DNA of 64,000 bases from Lasiosphaeris hirsuta (Eukaryota; Ascomycota; Sordariomycetes; Sordariales; Lasiosphaeriaceae): assembly GCA_030549175.1 (NCBI GenBank), contig JAUKUA010000005.1, forward strand, positions 2,852,001-2,916,000, given 5' to 3'. Under the pieces are notes generated by a model. It was given only the letters and a program-made list of their open reading frames with translations, was not told the origin of the DNA and ran no database searches. A program made the position numbers and the translations under genes. Below, in pieces: positions 38,928 to 52,086 of the stretch (its first letter is position 1; each line of letters opens with the position of its first letter).

Positions 38928-39275
38928 GCATTTTCGACATTGCATCTCGCGGATCCGCGCCTGTCACTCCTTTCAGAGTAGCACGTCAGCCAAAGGTGTT
39001 TACACAGCGCTGGGCGCCACGACATTGCATCTCAGCAACGGCCAAGCTGTCTTCGACATCCTACCGCCCTCACTCAGTCACCCAGCCCAGCTGTGCACAC
39101 TTTCATCCGTGCTCGTCCTCCATCAAATTCCCTTCCAGCCCTCGATGGGAGCATGGAAAAGACCAGCATTTTGCATCAGGTAGAGTTTGCACGCACTTAC
39201 AGCGACCCCGAAGCGGCCCGCACCCATTCCCATTCTTCACTTTTCCCCATCAGCCACGCAAATCACGTCGCCACC

Positions 39276-42200
39276 ATGAGCCACCAGTACCAAACCGGCC
39301 TCAATGAGGCCGACGATGGTGCATCGGAGGATGCCCCCGTTTACCAGACTAGTCCGGCAAGACCCAGCATAAGAGGCCGGGGCCGGGGCCGCGTTGCCAG
39401 AGGAGGCAAGGGCAGAATCGCCAAGCCCGCTCCGCCAAAGCCTGTCCAGGGCCGCGGTCGCCGCCACAAGATGTATGAGTCTTCCCGAGCCCAAGCTGCC
39501 CATGAGCGTATGCAGGAGCTTAAGTCTGCGTTCGCCTCTGTCGCCAAGCTCGTGAAGCCCGCTGTCCAGGAAATCGCCGACCGCAGCATCAACGAGCTCA
39601 CCCAGGACTCCACGGCCTACCAGAAGGTCCCAGAGTACGAGGTCGCCCAGGGCTTCCTCCGCACCCGCCTGGCCGATACCAAGAAGAGCTTGGAGAACCA
39701 GCGCCAGATCGAGACTGCTTTTCTGGACACCCTTTACCAGGCCCAAAAGCGCACAACAACCGAGGAGTGCGATGTAAGTTTGAGCTAATTTAACTTTTTT
39801 TCTTACGCATCAGTCCCCCCAACCTAACACCACAACAGAGACGTCTTTCCGAATTATGTGACGAACGCTACGACCAGTTATTGCTGGAAATCGATACTCT
39901 CGAGCGCCTTCACGACAACAACCTTCCTGTCGATGTATGTCTTCCTGCCTTCCTCGCTCTGTTTGTCCTGACTGCTGACACCCCAAAGCTGCCGGCCCTG
40001 CCTGAAACGGAGCACCAGTACCAGCTCAAGGACATCTCGCAGCAGCAGGCTGAGTGGGCTACTAGGGGCCCCTATGTTGAGTACCGTAACGGTGTGGAAG
40101 TACCATACCACGGTAAGATGGTAAGCGAGTTGATGAGCAAGGAATCGCAGCTCCCCGCCGCCAGCCAGCCCAAGCGCAAGGCCGACGGCCAGCCAGAAGG
40201 CCAGCCGAACGCAAAGGTTGCCGCCATGGCAGAGGCCGGCGAGACGGTGCCCTCGATGCCGCGCCATGCCGGAGGCCTACTTGCTGCCGTCGAGGCGCTC
40301 GAGGAGCGACCCTCCACCCCGGGAGAGTCCGGCTCGAACGCACCGACGCCAATTGCGGAACCAGCAGATGCTCCTTCGCCCGGAAACGCCGAGCAGCAGC
40401 CGCCCAGCAGCGAACCAATTTCCAGCGACGCCCAAGAAATCCCTCTTCCCCGTAACATGACAAGCCCGGACGAGTTCGGTGTTAGGATTATCACCCGGAA
40501 AGCCACCCGGCTGGATATCCCCAACAACCGCATCATGGTGCCAAACACGGTCGAGTGGGATGAGCTGGACATTGGCTTCCGCGACTCGACCAACTGCATC
40601 CAAAAGGGTGCCACCAAGGCCAAGCGGGGCAAGTACCTTGGCAAGCCCGGGTCTAACTACCTCTTCATCGACCGCCGCGTCGGGTCCTGGGACTCGACCC
40701 AGGCCGCCGGCGAATTCGATGAGGCCCTGATAAAAAAGCACGGCCTCCACCCGACCCTGGGCATCTTCTTGCCCAATTCCACCAACGAGGCGGAGCCACC
40801 CAGACCTTTTGTGGCCGGGTGGCAGCCCGTCGCTCTGGTGCCCCCTGGTGGGGAGCCCATCCATGCCTCGCGAGCCATTCCCGCCGCACGCCAGGACCGG
40901 AGGGTGCGGAAGCTACAAAAAAGGCAGAGAATCACACAGGCGATGATTGGGCTTGCCAAGCAGGAGGGCATCACGGAAGAGGAAATTGAGCCGAGCCACG
41001 AGCTCCGGGAAGAATACCGGAGGAAAATGCTGGAGGAGAGAGGAATTGACCCCAGCACAGTGGTGTGCACTGAACCTTCCCCGCGGGAGAGCATCGAGCC
41101 CGCACCCGACAAAAGAGAGGTCTTTGACAACTTTGTCGAGGGCGCCATCGCTGCTGCATCCGCCCTCGAGGCGGAGGAGGCAGCTCTGGCCGCTCTGGCA
41201 AGTCGCTCCCAGCAATCCCGTCCGTACGATGCCATCCGTGACGTCTTTACCGACAACGCTCCCACCCCGCCAGCTGCTTCCCACCCAGCCCCGCCTCTCA
41301 CTTCGGATGCGCAAAGTCTATCCTTCCTCGCGGATGCCGCGGAGCAGCAGCAACGACAGGACACTCAGAACCAGGCTGGATTCTACCACCCTGGCGAGTA
41401 CCCAGAAGACGAAGCGCGACAAGCGACTTATGCCCAAGACTCTGTCTCTCAAGACTCGGCCCGGCCAAATGACTTTCTTCGGACTGCTTTGAACCCGCCG
41501 TCGTCTGAGCATCAGGAGCAGATGGTTGGTCAGGAATACTTGAGCGTTTCCGTTGGCCCGGCAGCTACGCAGGGCCAGCCAAGCCGGACGCCGTTTTCCA
41601 ACACGGGTGCGGCCAAGTCGCTCCCAGCTTTGCGACCGATGCGAAATATCCTGAACGATTCCCCGCCACTCCCAGAGCCGCAAGACAGCCCGGTGCTTCA
41701 CCATAGTATGGTAGTAACGAACAGTGGCGCCTTCTTCCCGCCGGCACCGAACCGGCCCTTTCACCACGGGTACTCGCTTCAGGAGCAGGCAGCACACCAG
41801 GCCCTACAGGCAGGAATGCAGCAATCCCAAATTGGCGGCCCTCTCCAGGCACCTCCACTGGCTGGCCCGCCTCTGGCACCGCACCCAGATCGGATGAGCC
41901 CGTATTCACTCTCCCCGCCGCCATACCAAGGCACCGCTCCTCCACCCCTCGCGCCTGCACCATTGGCAGTTGGGCCATTACAGCCCTTACTCGCGCCGGC
42001 GCCCGCGCCCATCATGCAACAGCCTCATTCTCAAGGCCCGCCGATGCAGCTGTCTGTTGTCACCACAGCCCCTCCTGCACCATCGGCGTCTTCGCCGCGT
42101 TCCCGCCCCGGAAGCTCATCCGCATCCTCTGGCCCGGCTCTCGCCCCTTCATCAGCGAACTCAGCCTCAGCCTCTGGGCCAAAGTACCGCAAGCTCGAGC

Positions 42201-42547
42201 CCGCACCAACGCCGCCACATCGGCTCGGCCACGCCGGCAACGGCCAGGAGTTGCGCACCGTGCAGTTTGACTATCGCGAGGCTATCAAAGACTACAGCGC
42301 CGTCGAGGCACCGCCCAGACACGGGCCGACGCAGATCAGGGGGTGGACACACAATAACATCAAGAAGACCAAGCCTGCAACGCCGACAGTTGTGAGTCCT
42401 GTGAGCAGGGAGGCGCCGGTAGCGTTGCCCACTCCAGCTCCGGTAGCTGGGTCTATGCCTGTTTTGGCACCAGCCCCAGCACCCGTCACAGTACCAGCTG
42501 GGGGTCGTGGCAGTGAGGCGAACGGCGGGACGGAGGAGGCCCCTTAG
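39276..42547 (+). CDS. Large unrecognised nuclear-type protein, 1050 residues
   Basis: Exons 39276-39773, 39839-39934 and 39989-42547. The second intron (54 nt, GTATGT donor, CTGAC branch) is in frame and open, so an unspliced form is also readable. The ATG sits in a cgccaccATGAg context. The N-terminus has an RGRGRGR run and a basic patch. Residues about 65-205 are predicted alpha-helical, with charged heptad-like stretches. A conserved-looking block around 390-560 includes MTSPDEFGVRIITRKATRLD, WDELDIGFRDSTN and a segment ending in KQEGITEEEIEPS. The last 400 residues are Pro/Ala/Gln/Ser-rich with an APAPAP-type tail. I cannot name the family; chromatin or transcription association is only a guess from composition. 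After the TAG the frame stays open for 73 more residues. Confidence 0.8.
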
Positions 42548-42769
42548 AAGGGGGTATCGATGTCTATGTCGACCATTGGGGCCGTCGCTACGCCTGCGCC
42601 GGCGGCAAAGAAACCCCGGGTTCAAAAGGGCGTAGTGAGTAAAGTCAAGCCTGATAAACCGGCCCGGAGTCTATATCTACTGAGGAGCCGGAAGGGGAAG
42701 AAAACCGAGGAAGAGCAACCAAAGGAGAAGGATGCGAATACGAAGGATAAAGAACCGAAGAGCATGTGA
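42548..42769 (+). other. In-frame open extension downstream of the 1050-residue protein's TAG
   Basis: The 73 sense codons after TAG (42545-42547) are in the same frame and look protein-coding. They continue the Ala/Pro bias (ATPAPAAKKPRVQK) and then become Lys/Glu-rich with nuclear-localisation-like patches, ending at a TGA. It could be a readthrough tail, or the result of a nonsense change. It could also be joined by a 57-nt in-frame intron (42491-42547, GTACCA donor, TTAG acceptor), though I see no good branch site. Confidence 0.5.
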
Positions 42770-43680
42770 TTCCACAGCGACATGTTTCTGGCACCATCCC
42801 GGGAGGGATGGCATGACAGCGAGTGTTTTGAAGGAAGAACCGGGGAGTAATAAGCATTTTCAAGGGGCACTCATGAGATGTCGGGGCCTATGGGCTTGTA
42901 AAAGGCATTGGCTATGTAAAACGGGACTGGGATAGGAAAATGGGGTGGCATATCATGCATTTGTTTAGAGGAGCACGGATATCCGTACATTACACAGCGT
43001 CTGTTGTGACTGGCAAGGCCAGAATAGATAGGGGAGATCCCCCCTTGTTTGGAAATTATTGTTTTTTTTTTTCTGCTCTGCGAGTTTGAAGGTGATTGTT
43101 TCTGTTTGAGCGCATGGGGAGGTTGGGGAGGGCAAGTCGTGGCTGGTTAGATGCCGTTTACAAGTTTCTCTCCACGCAGCTATAGATGGTCGTTGCTTGT
43201 TTCTCCTGGTCGCTTAGGAGGAAAGGGGGCTGTGCCGGGGGTATATATCACAGCTATGTGCTGGAGATGAAGACGAAATGGTTATGTCACGAGAAATCTT
43301 GCAGTATTAGGGGGGTTGAGCAAAACAGGTAGATGAAAGCAATCGACTGCATCAAAGATTCGTGGTTATTCATCACTACTAACCCCGTAGACCATCGCAG
43401 ACATGTAAGCCCAAACCGTAATCTTCAAATCGGTATCCCAGAAGAGCAGTGTCGTATTCCCCGCCATGTTTTATTTACATCAACAGACATCCACAGGTAA
43501 CTTATGCCGAGCCCAGCAAACCTTCAACCCGCAAAGCAACGAGGTAGATGAACCCGTTTTCCCCTGCCAATCCTGTCTATTCATACAATAATATCACTCC
43601 TGTTGCCCAACTCCACCCCCGAATGACCTTTTGTTTCCCTCCGGGCCCCTTCTTGACCAGGCGCAACCAGACACCACGGG
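42770..43680. other. Convergent 3' flanks, no gene
   Basis: Shared terminator region between the 1050-residue gene and aos1, with T-rich tracts (about 43060). No coding region is seen. Confidence 0.55.
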
Positions 43681-45022
43681 CTACGACAGATCTACCACGG
43701 GCACGGTAACTAGACCAAACGCGCCCGTGCCCGCGAGGCCGAGCATGGCCTGGCCGGCGCCGCTCGGTACCACGACGTTTCCTCCGCCGACGTCCGTCAG
43801 CAGGGCCTTACCCAGGGGCCCGTCAGGGTGCAGGGCGTAGACCTCGGCCTCCATGGTGCTGCCGTCGAAGATGACAAAGTTTTGGATGGGCTGCTGGGTC
43901 TGGCCGAGCACGTTGATGACGTCCTGGGTGAGCTGGCCGCCGAGGACGGCCGTGACGGGGGCGACCTCGGCGCCGATGTTCTGCAGGAAGGAGCGCAGCA
44001 CCTCGCTGCGCAGCGTCTCGACGGGCAGGCCGAGGGCCTTGTGCTTTTCGCCGCAGAGACGCGTAAACTGGGCGAGCTCGCCGTGGTTGCTCGCGCTGGG
44101 CGGGCCGTTGTGCAGCTGCGTGTAATGCCACAGGGCGCGCAGGCAGCTGAGCACGGGCGGCACGACCTTGCGGCGGCGGGCGCTGTTGAGGATCTCGTCG
44201 GGCAGCTTGGAGGCGTCGGATGCGAGCAGCCAGGTGCTGTACAGCTCGCGCTTTGTCACGAGCTCCTTCTTGTCGTCGTCCTTCTTGGGCGCCGCGGCGA
44301 CCACGGCGCGCGTCTTGGACTCGGGCCCTAGAGCTGTCGCGCGGTTGGAGCGCGCGCGCTCGATAACGTAGTCGTGCTCAATCAAGTCGGCAAATATAAA
44401 ACCATACATGCCGTGTGACCCGGCTGCGTAGAAGGCGCGCTTGTTCAGCCGCGTGGCGGTGTTGATGAGGTTGAGAGACTGGGCGTTGAGGTCGGTGGCA
44501 ATGACGATGTCGAACTGGGAGAAGTAGTGGGGGGGTTTCATACGGATGTCTTCCGTGTCGATGTGTACCTTGACGCGCGGGTTGAGGCGCTGGATGGAGG
44601 CACTAGCGGCCAGGGCTCGGTTCATGCCTACATACTCGGTGGAAAGAAAGAACTGGGCGCCAAGGTCGGCCTCGGTCACAACCTCATGGTCGACTACAGT
44701 CAAAGAACCAATGCCAGCTAGAACAAGGTTCTTGGCGATCTCATTGGCAAGAGCCTTCATGGTAATGAGGAGAATGTTGGCATTGCGGATTTTCTCCTGG
44801 GCCTTCATGCCCCAGAGGCGGATCTGACGGTCGTACAAGGCGATCTCATCTGGTGTTATGGTTAGGACATGGCCAAGATAGGAGGATATGGTCGGCACCA
44901 TCAGTTCTCTTACCTGCACTGATGCCATTCGAGGCTGACGCTGCGGCTGAGCTATTACTATTTGTCGCTGCTGCCACGGGTTCAGGTAGCCCTGTGTTTG
45001 GGCTGGTGACTGTGGACTCCAT
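43681..45022 (-). CDS. aos1: SUMO-activating enzyme E1 subunit Aos1
   Basis: Exons 45022-44914 and 44849-43681 (64-nt intron) give 425 residues. After a Ser/Ala/Asn-rich N-terminus, the ThiF/E1 domain begins DEIALYDRQIRLWGMKAQEK, with the junction rebuilt exactly across the intron. It continues with ANILLI, then ALANEIAKNLVLAGIGSLTVVDHE and LGAQFFL. A second half holds ITAVLGG-like PVTAVLGGQLTQDVINVLG and a C-terminal domain. Aos1 has no catalytic cysteine; it pairs with Uba2 to adenylate SUMO in the nucleus. A Lys/Asp insert (KKDDDKKE) lies mid-protein. The ATG at 45058, slightly upstream and in frame, is an alternative start. Confidence 0.93.
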
Positions 45023-46090
45023 TTTGAGATGATGGATGGGTTCAGAGAGAGGTTTCAACGTAAGGTTCGTGGACAGGTCGAACGGGAAGAGCGTGGGGAA
45101 GGCTCTAGAGAATGTGACACTGTATTAGAAAATGGGACTTGTCTGGTGTTTGCGCAGACAGTCAACAAGCAAGAATCTCGAGCAGCTGCAAACACCGAGT
45201 TCCACACGATGGCGATGTTGCAGACAGCCTCACTCAGCCCGTGGAGCACCGCGGCAGAAACCAGCCCAAAGTCCGCAGTCAAGGCACCAGAGGACCCAAA
45301 GGGGAAATCAACGTGATTTGACTTATACGTTTTTGCAAGGCGTTGTTGGACAGTGGGCGTCGATGTGTTAACGGTATGCGAATTGCACGTCCTCGGCCGT
45401 GGATTTGGAGGTACTAAGTACCTAACCCGCTGGGCCCCTCTGGGATGATCTGCGAAACGAAGTGGTGCAGCAATAATCTGCCTGCCGGGCTCACAGCTGA
45501 CGAGCCTTAGCAAAAGCAAGAGTTAAAGTGGTACCTCAGACCATACGAATTGCCGCCTCACACAGGGCCTGCCTGCGAGTACCACATAGCAATTGTCCAG
45601 CACCGTGTCACCCCGTAAAAACCCCGCCGTAGCTTTGCTAACCTCAGGAGTGAGGTGCGTGGTGACCAGGGACTTGGGGTCCGCTCACTGCCTCTCATCG
45701 AGTCCGCCAGCGCCCATCCTGACGTCTCTCCTTCCTCCACCCAGCTGCATTCGATGCCCGCGAATCCGCAACGAGCGACTGCGTCAACTAATCAGCATCT
45801 CGACAGGCCAAGTATCCCGCAAATATCTGGTGAATATATCTCTCCTCGCCAATTCACCACCGCTTTGCAGTCGTTCTCAGGTGCCCTTTGCCCCCCCCCC
45901 CCCCCCCCTTTGTCACCGAATGGTAAGGCGTTCCCAATACTCATGCCGCCCGCATATTCCCGCTCTACACGTCCGCTCTGCCTCGACGCCTCGTCTCCCG
46001 ACAATCCATAGCACACCACACCGCTCACATCTTGCCCTACCTCGAACAGCCTTGAGGTATTCGTTGTAGTCTCCGTTACTGACTTGTCTC
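45023..46090. other. Divergent promoter region of aos1 and the 550-residue protein gene
   Basis: No gene is supported. Contains a C18 run (45891-45908) about 180 bp before the plus-strand start. Confidence 0.5.
45891..45908. repeat. Poly-C run of 18
   Basis: Eighteen consecutive C in the leader of the 550-residue protein gene. Confidence 0.93.
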
Positions 46091-47796
46091 ATGGCACAGT
46101 CGGGCAACCGTTCGCAGCCGCCCTCGCAACATCGTTATCGGGGCGCCGACGGGGTCTTTCGCGACGTCAACCTCGATGAATGCACCACTCCTCCTGGGAC
46201 GACCGGAGAGCTATCCAGCGAAGAGCTGTCCAGAGCCGTAGAAAGATTCCACCGCAATATCGATCTCATCCGCCACAACATCTCCGTTGTCTCCTCCGAC
46301 CCAAGTATGTCGGGCTCTGACCGAGAGCTTCGACGAAGATTTAACCGGGACCCCGAGCCCCCCGCAGAGGGCCGTAACTCCACCATATTCCCACCTGGAC
46401 TTCCGCCCCTCCGACACAGAGCCGTTATGACGTCTGGAGGACCGGGCAATCGGGGTAACCGCTATCGTGATCACGTCCTCGAGAGACACCGCGCCATATT
46501 GGAGAACAGGGCCGTTCATATCGCCAACCTCAACGAGCATACTCGAACACTCGACGATGCCAATTCTCACCTCCGGGCCCTGCTGGATCTCACCACCAAC
46601 CCCATCATGCCCCCGCTTGTTCCGCCCGCCATGTCGCCCCTTCTCCAAGCCCACGATCACACTGAGGACAATCGACGCATCAAACGCCGCAAGCTGGACT
46701 CTGACAGAATCGCACCTAGCTTCAAAGGTGTTCGCTACGGCATCTTCGGCCAGGTTGAGCCCGGCCCACTCACGATGGAGATTGTGAGTTGTGACGGGGG
46801 TCTATACTCGGACGAATCCTCGTATGCGGCCGAGAACATTCTGAAGAACGACCCTTCAGTATATTGCACAAAGGGAAATCGCTGTAACATTGTTTTGCGG
46901 CACCAGGGCGCAACTGTCTTCAGCCTCAAGGAGCTGATTATCAAGGCTCCCGGTTCTAATTATTCCTCTCCGTAAGCTCCGCTAGCTGGTTTACTCACTG
47001 GAACATCTACTTACCGTCTTATAGCGTTAGAGAGGGGATGGTCTTTGTGTCGATGAACTCAGATGAGCTCTTGACGCGCACGGCGCAATATCAAATTCAA
47101 TATCTGCCTTCCCGCGCGAATCCGTCTGGCAGTTTGCCAACAATACACTCGGTCCGCTATGACGAGGACGCCCCTCGGATCCGCCCGCATAGATCTGCGC
47201 GCGAGCGGCACCTTGCTGGCCGGGCTGCCTTGGAGGATGACGACGAGGACTACCGCACGGCCCAAATCCCCACCGAGTTCAACGTCTCGCCGCCCCCCTT
47301 TAATATCACCACGGAGTACAGCGACGACCACAGCGGCGACGAGGCCGGCCATTCGGCCGGTTATTTGCGTGCATATCGACGAACCCCCAACCGAATCGGT
47401 TCCCTTCCGTTCGAAAGTGACAACAGTGACGACAGCGGAGATCCATGGGGCCCGTCGCAATCTGACTGGTCTGACATCACACGGCTCCGCTACTCGTCAG
47501 GAGGACGTGGTGACCACCCCATGACCCTCGAAGAGGCCCAGGAAGCCTCACAGATTGCGACGCAGGAGGCAGTTCGAGCAGTCGGTGGAGAGCTCATGGC
47601 ACCGCTGGCACGCTTCCACATTGAGAAGGACAAGAACAAGTGCACCATTAGCTTCGACCCGCCGGTGAGCGGGCGCTTCATCCTGCTGAAGATGTGGAGT
47701 CCACATCATGACCCGTCCAAGAATATTGATATCCAAGCCGTCATTGCGAAGGGCTTTGCAGGGCCGCGGTATTTCCCCTCAGTTGACCTTCTGTGA
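46091..47796 (+). CDS. Unrecognised conserved-looking fungal protein, 550 residues
   Basis: Exons 46091-46971 and 47025-47796 (53-nt intron). The N-terminal 200 residues are polar, with a helical segment (VLERHRAILENRAVHIANLNEHTRTLDDANSHLRALLDLT region) and a basic KRRK patch. Residues about 215-320 and the last 60 residues look like the two halves of a beta-sandwich: alternating hydrophobic strands (KGNRCNIVLRHQGATVFSLK, then CTISFDPPVSGRFILLKMW). A long acidic, disordered insert separates them. This pattern recalls discoidin/APC10-like ligand-binding folds but I cannot confirm it. No catalytic motif is visible. Confidence 0.8.
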
Positions 47797-48698
47797 TGGG
47801 GATGTCAGTTTATGGGTGGTGTTTGGGTGGTGCTTTGGGCGTTCTTGACGGGGTATAGGGGAAACATGCATAGGGTTAGTAAAGTTAACTCGGACGAGTC
47901 TACCAAATATCAAGTGGTTATGGCGCGCTAGTTTTGGAGGGGCGGGGGAGTTAGGGGGATTAATTGTATTGTATCTGGCTTGAGCCGTACGCTGTGATGT
48001 TGGAGGGAGGGGCATATGCGGACAATGTCTCATTAGGGGTGATGCCGGGGTCTGTCAGGGCCTTTGGCTTTGTCGTCACACTCGCCCCGGATTTGCAATT
48101 TCACTGAGAAGGCTTGATTGAGATGGACTAGATGTTGGAGCTTCCTCTTACACTTGGAAGGAAGCGGGGAGTGCGTCTTCGACCCATACCACGATGGGCT
48201 TGGAATTCAATAAACGAGGCGCGGATACGGGGTGCCGGTGCTTTTGCGGATGAATCATAATGAAATTCGTCAATCAAAGCAAGGTTATAGCACATGGGCT
48301 GATGGGCAAAAGGCTGGCGCAGCTTGAGTCACTTGGTGCATTTGGTGCGTTCTTACACATGGGGAAGGGGCGGGAGGCAGTGCTCTCCGCGGTGCGTTCT
48401 GCAGCTGATTCTAGACTGATTTATACTGAGTCATCGGGGGGCGTTCTGGCTGAAGACGGGCCTGGGGGAAAGAAGGGTTTGACGGACCCACTTTCTTCAC
48501 CAGAGGGTAGTGCGGTCGCTATACTAAAAGCTGCGATTTTCTTCCCCTCCATCGACGTCCCCACGACAGAAGTAGATCCAAGCACCACAAGCACAAGCCG
48601 AAGCCGACAATCCTGCGACTAGAATCCCCCCCGGCGACCCTTTTACCACCACCAACAACGAAAAGGACGCCGAAAAGGACAAAGGCAAACACCCAATC
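47797..48698. other. Intergenic region before tif6, no gene
   Basis: 3' flank of the 550-residue gene followed by the tif6 promoter and leader. Short frames on both strands lack motifs. Confidence 0.5.
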
Positions 48699-49689
48699 AT
48701 GGCTGTTCGCGCACAGTTTGAGAACTCCAACGAGTGCGTTCCCCATCCTGCCCCACCTTCCAACATCTGAACTTGCGCCAGCTGCAAAGTGCCGTGGCAG
48801 CGCACCAACGCGCGCGACCCCGCGATGGCTGGCCAAGATCCCACCACCAATATGATGCCTGAATGAAACTGGGCGAAGGGCTGGCTTGCTGACCTTGGAT
48901 CGTTGCGATATCTTTAGGGTTGGTGTTTTCGCAACACTCACAAATTCTTATGCCCTAGTGGCCGTCGGCGCGAGCGAGAACTTCTATAGTGTCTTTGAGG
49001 CCGAGCTCCAAGATGTGATTCCGATCTGCAGAACAACGATTGCCGGCACACGGATCATTGGGCGGTTAACTGCTGGGTAATGCTCTCCCCAGGGAGAGGA
49101 GAGAGAGGAAGGAAAAAAACTGACTTTTTCTTTGCCAAAAAGAAACCGAAAAGGACTCCTCGTCCCGACGTCAACGACGGACCAAGAGCTGCAGCATCTG
49201 CGTAACAGCCTGCCGGATGCGATCCGCATCCAGCGGATCGAGGAGCGGCTGTCGGCACTCGGCAACGTGATCGTGTGCAACGACCACATCGCGCTGGTGC
49301 ACCCGGACTTGGAGCGCGAGACGGAGGAGATCATTGCCGACGTGCTCGGCGTCGAGGTGTTCCGGCAGACGGTGGCCGACAACGTGCTAGTCGGCAGCTA
49401 CATGGCGCTCAGCAACCAGGGCGGCCTCGTGCACCCCAAGACGAGCATCCAGGACCAGGACGAGCTCAGCAGCTTGCTGCAGGTGCCGCTCGTCGCGGGC
49501 AGTGTCAACCGCGGCAGCAACGTCATTGGCGGCGGCATGGTCGTCAACGACTGGATGGCCGTCACCGGCCTCGACACCACCGCCCCCGAGCTCAGCGTCA
49601 TAGAGAGCGTTTTCCGGTTAGGAGAGGGTGCCGCGCCGGGCGCGATCAATACGAATATGAAGGATACCATGGTCGAGTCGTTTTACTGA
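48699..49689 (+). CDS. tif6: Eukaryotic translation initiation factor 6 (eIF6/Tif6)
   Basis: Exons 48699-48733, 48918-49076 and 49143-49689 (introns 184 and 66 nt) give 246 residues, the family's normal length. The protein is colinear with eIF6: [19 protein letters not shown], then [45 protein letters not shown], and the GGLVHPKTS and [11 protein letters not shown] segments of the fivefold pentein repeat. It binds the 60S subunit, blocks premature joining with 40S, and is needed for 60S maturation and export. The first exon is only 35 nt, so the start relies on recognising MAVRA across a 184-nt intron. Confidence 0.96.
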
Positions 49690-50087
49690 GCAGTTTGGCG
49701 GCTTGTGCTGTATGGTGCGGGTGAAGGGAGAATGGGGTGCTGTATCTTGTTTTGGAAGCGGAAAAGGGGGTGGTAACTGGATTACGGGAAGGCTTCGAAA
49801 AGGAGGTTGAAGTAGGGAGGAAAAGCGCTCTATTCTTCTGACATAGATACATCGCCGGTTGGCTGAAGTCAACCCATTGCCCTTCTCTCCATTACAAAGT
49901 CTCCGGTTTTTGTCTCGTTCCTATTATGTGTTTAGGTATTGTATTATAGAGAGGTTTTGCATATGCCTTCAGGGGTTCGTTGTAGGCAAAAAGGGAACGA
50001 TATTGGCGCCCTGAGGTAGTTATAAATCTGGGAGATCTCTTGATATCTTCTAGATACCCTAGCTCGGAGAGTAAAAAGGAAAGCTAT
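49690..50087. other. 3' flank of tif6, no gene
   Basis: No coding or RNA gene is seen before the tRNA-Ser. Confidence 0.5.
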
Positions 50088-50169
50088 CGACGTAGGCCGG
50101 ATTTGAACCGACGCTCCCGAAGGAACAAGATTTCTAGTCTTGCGCATTAGACCACTCTGCCACCACGCC
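50088..50169 (-). tRNA. tRNA-Ser (anticodon AGA)
   Basis: On the minus strand: acceptor GGCGTGG pairs with CTACGTC (two G-U). The anticodon arm is CAAGA CTAGAAA TCTTG, giving AGA. A long variable arm (TTCCTTCGGGAG) marks a class II tRNA, and the T arm is GTCGG TTCAAAT CCGGC. No intron. Confidence 0.9.
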
Positions 50170-50591
50170 TGCTTACTGCTGAATGCCTTGTTGGGCTGCT
50201 TGTGGAATTGGGTGGATTGGAATTACCTAAGGAGTCCATATTGAAGATTGTGTGTTGTGGAGAAGGCGTGGTTTTTTGCGATTCATCAGAAGCGAGGTTG
50301 GTGGTTTAGGAGGAGGACTGCTCAACTTGACCCCTCTCTGGTGGATAAGTGCGGGGAGTGAAGGGAGTGGGGTGGTCTTGGGAGGACATAGGAGCAGTGG
50401 ATGTATGCGGCTTGGGTTGAAAAGGATTACCCTGAGGTTGGTACCTGAGATGCTGTATTGCTCGGTATCAGTCTCAAGATGTCAATTGTATCTTTATAAA
50501 TCGATAGAAAATACCTGGCGATTGATGAGACGCTTGGATTGATAAAGGAGGTAAAAAGGAGTCAATGGTTAAAAAAATCAAAAATCGTTAC

Positions 50592-50670
50592 TCGGATACG
50601 GGGAGTCGAACCCCGGGCTGCTGAGTCCTCACTATGAGAGTCAGCGATGTTACCGCTACACCATACCCGA
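50592..50670 (-). tRNA. tRNA-Glu (anticodon CTC) with a short intron of about 9 nt
   Basis: On the minus strand: acceptor TCGGGTA pairs with TATCCGA, and the T arm is CGGGG TTCGACT CCCCG. The anticodon stem GCTGA/TCAGC encloses CTCTCA plus about nine extra bases, the usual intron position after base 37. It has the same anticodon as the tRNA at 17783-17872 but an unrelated intron. Confidence 0.9.
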
Positions 50671-52086
50671 TCTGTCGGCCAACATTCTCAAAGGTGTAGT
50701 TAGCAGAGGAGTCTGGAGGGCCGGTAGTTTGTCCGTGGGCCGCAGCCATCTGATTATCATGTATCTCTCAGACTCTCCCGTCAAGCCACTACTACCTGGC
50801 CCAACCGACATATACATGCATATAAAGACAATTCTCTGTGTGTATTGAACGTGATCCTACGGTGAAAGGGCCCAGAGAGCTTTGTCAAGTTTGACAACTC
50901 ACTCTCTGTCTTGGGTTAGTCAGGGTGAACTAGGGACCAGAGTTACCTTCTGTAGTAGGCGATGACAACTTCAAAAGGGGATGTCGTTATCTTATCTGGC
51001 CACACACAATAAGTAAATCAATCATGCATTGAGACATTCCGCAGCTGGCTGGCTGAGAGCTGAAGCCACGGCGGTCAACCTACGAACTTCTTCCCGTTTT
51101 CAGCGCACTTTCAGAGGACACGGACACGTGAGCGCCTTCGACTGGACGAAGAGAGACAGGTATTGAGTTTGAAATGCATTGTGTCGAATAAGTGGACTTG
51201 ACATGTGCCTTTGCGGATCCGCATTGAGAGGATCGCTAGGAATTCGCTCGCTGCTGAAAAAAGCATAGTGGGGAACCCTGTCTGCTTGTACTGCGCACGG
51301 TCCTTTTAGACGTCAGCGCCGGTTCGCCTCGCGGTGTGGTGCCTCGCAAACCCTGGAAACGGGATCCGGTCTGCATTGCCTGCATTTGTTTTTCTCAGCT
51401 CGCCGTCCTCTTCCTCGTCCTCGTCCAAGTTTTCTTGTCCTTGGGCCTCTTGTCACCTTCTCCCTCTTTGTCACACTAAACAGACCGTGAATACGATTGC
51501 GCATGAATATCAAGGCGGCATAACTCCTCATATCCCTCGCCTCTTCCTTCCCCTCTCGAGCTTTTCGTGGGCAAGTCCTGCTTTCCAGGGTTGAATCTTG
51601 GGGAATCCTGGTTTAGACCCATTGGTCGCCGTGGGTTTTGTTGCCAGCGAGAGATCTCCGCCATAAACAACGCCCACGTCGCGCTCCAGACCCCGCTTGC
51701 TTGTCCGTTTCGCTTTCGTGCACATCGGCTTGCAACTAGCTTCTGTTCAGAGTTGGCGAAGGTGTATATTTTCGCTTGGTTCGCTGCACATTCCAGGTGG
51801 TCTTGTCTTGCCGACAGCGTCTCTCAATTATTTAAGTGTTGATGCGTGTACCGCTTGCGGTTGCCACGGGTAATTCGACATTCAAGACGCCCACGGATAT
51901 GTGACGAGGAATCTACCCAGCACCACGAGAATTCTTCTACGTCGCCACTGGACTCCTGTCAGGTTCCAGCGCTGGACCCACCAAACGAAACGACCGTGAC
52001 CAACAGGAAAAAGAACAAGGCACCGGGGAATCCAGGGATATATACATCCAAGGATATACTATCCCGTCCCGAAACATTAATTCATC
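50671..52086. other. Intergenic region and leader of the coiled-coil protein gene
   Basis: No gene is supported. The stretch from about 51380 is C/T-rich, as in a long 5' leader. Confidence 0.5.

Larger units (their letters stand above)
37699..39275. other. Promoter region of the 1050-residue protein gene
   Basis: No further gene is supported. The stretch holds a perfect 3x14-bp repeat (38254-38295), a 4x8-bp repeat (38588-38619) and a T28 run (38900-38927), followed by a C/T-rich leader up to the start at 39276. Confidence 0.5.
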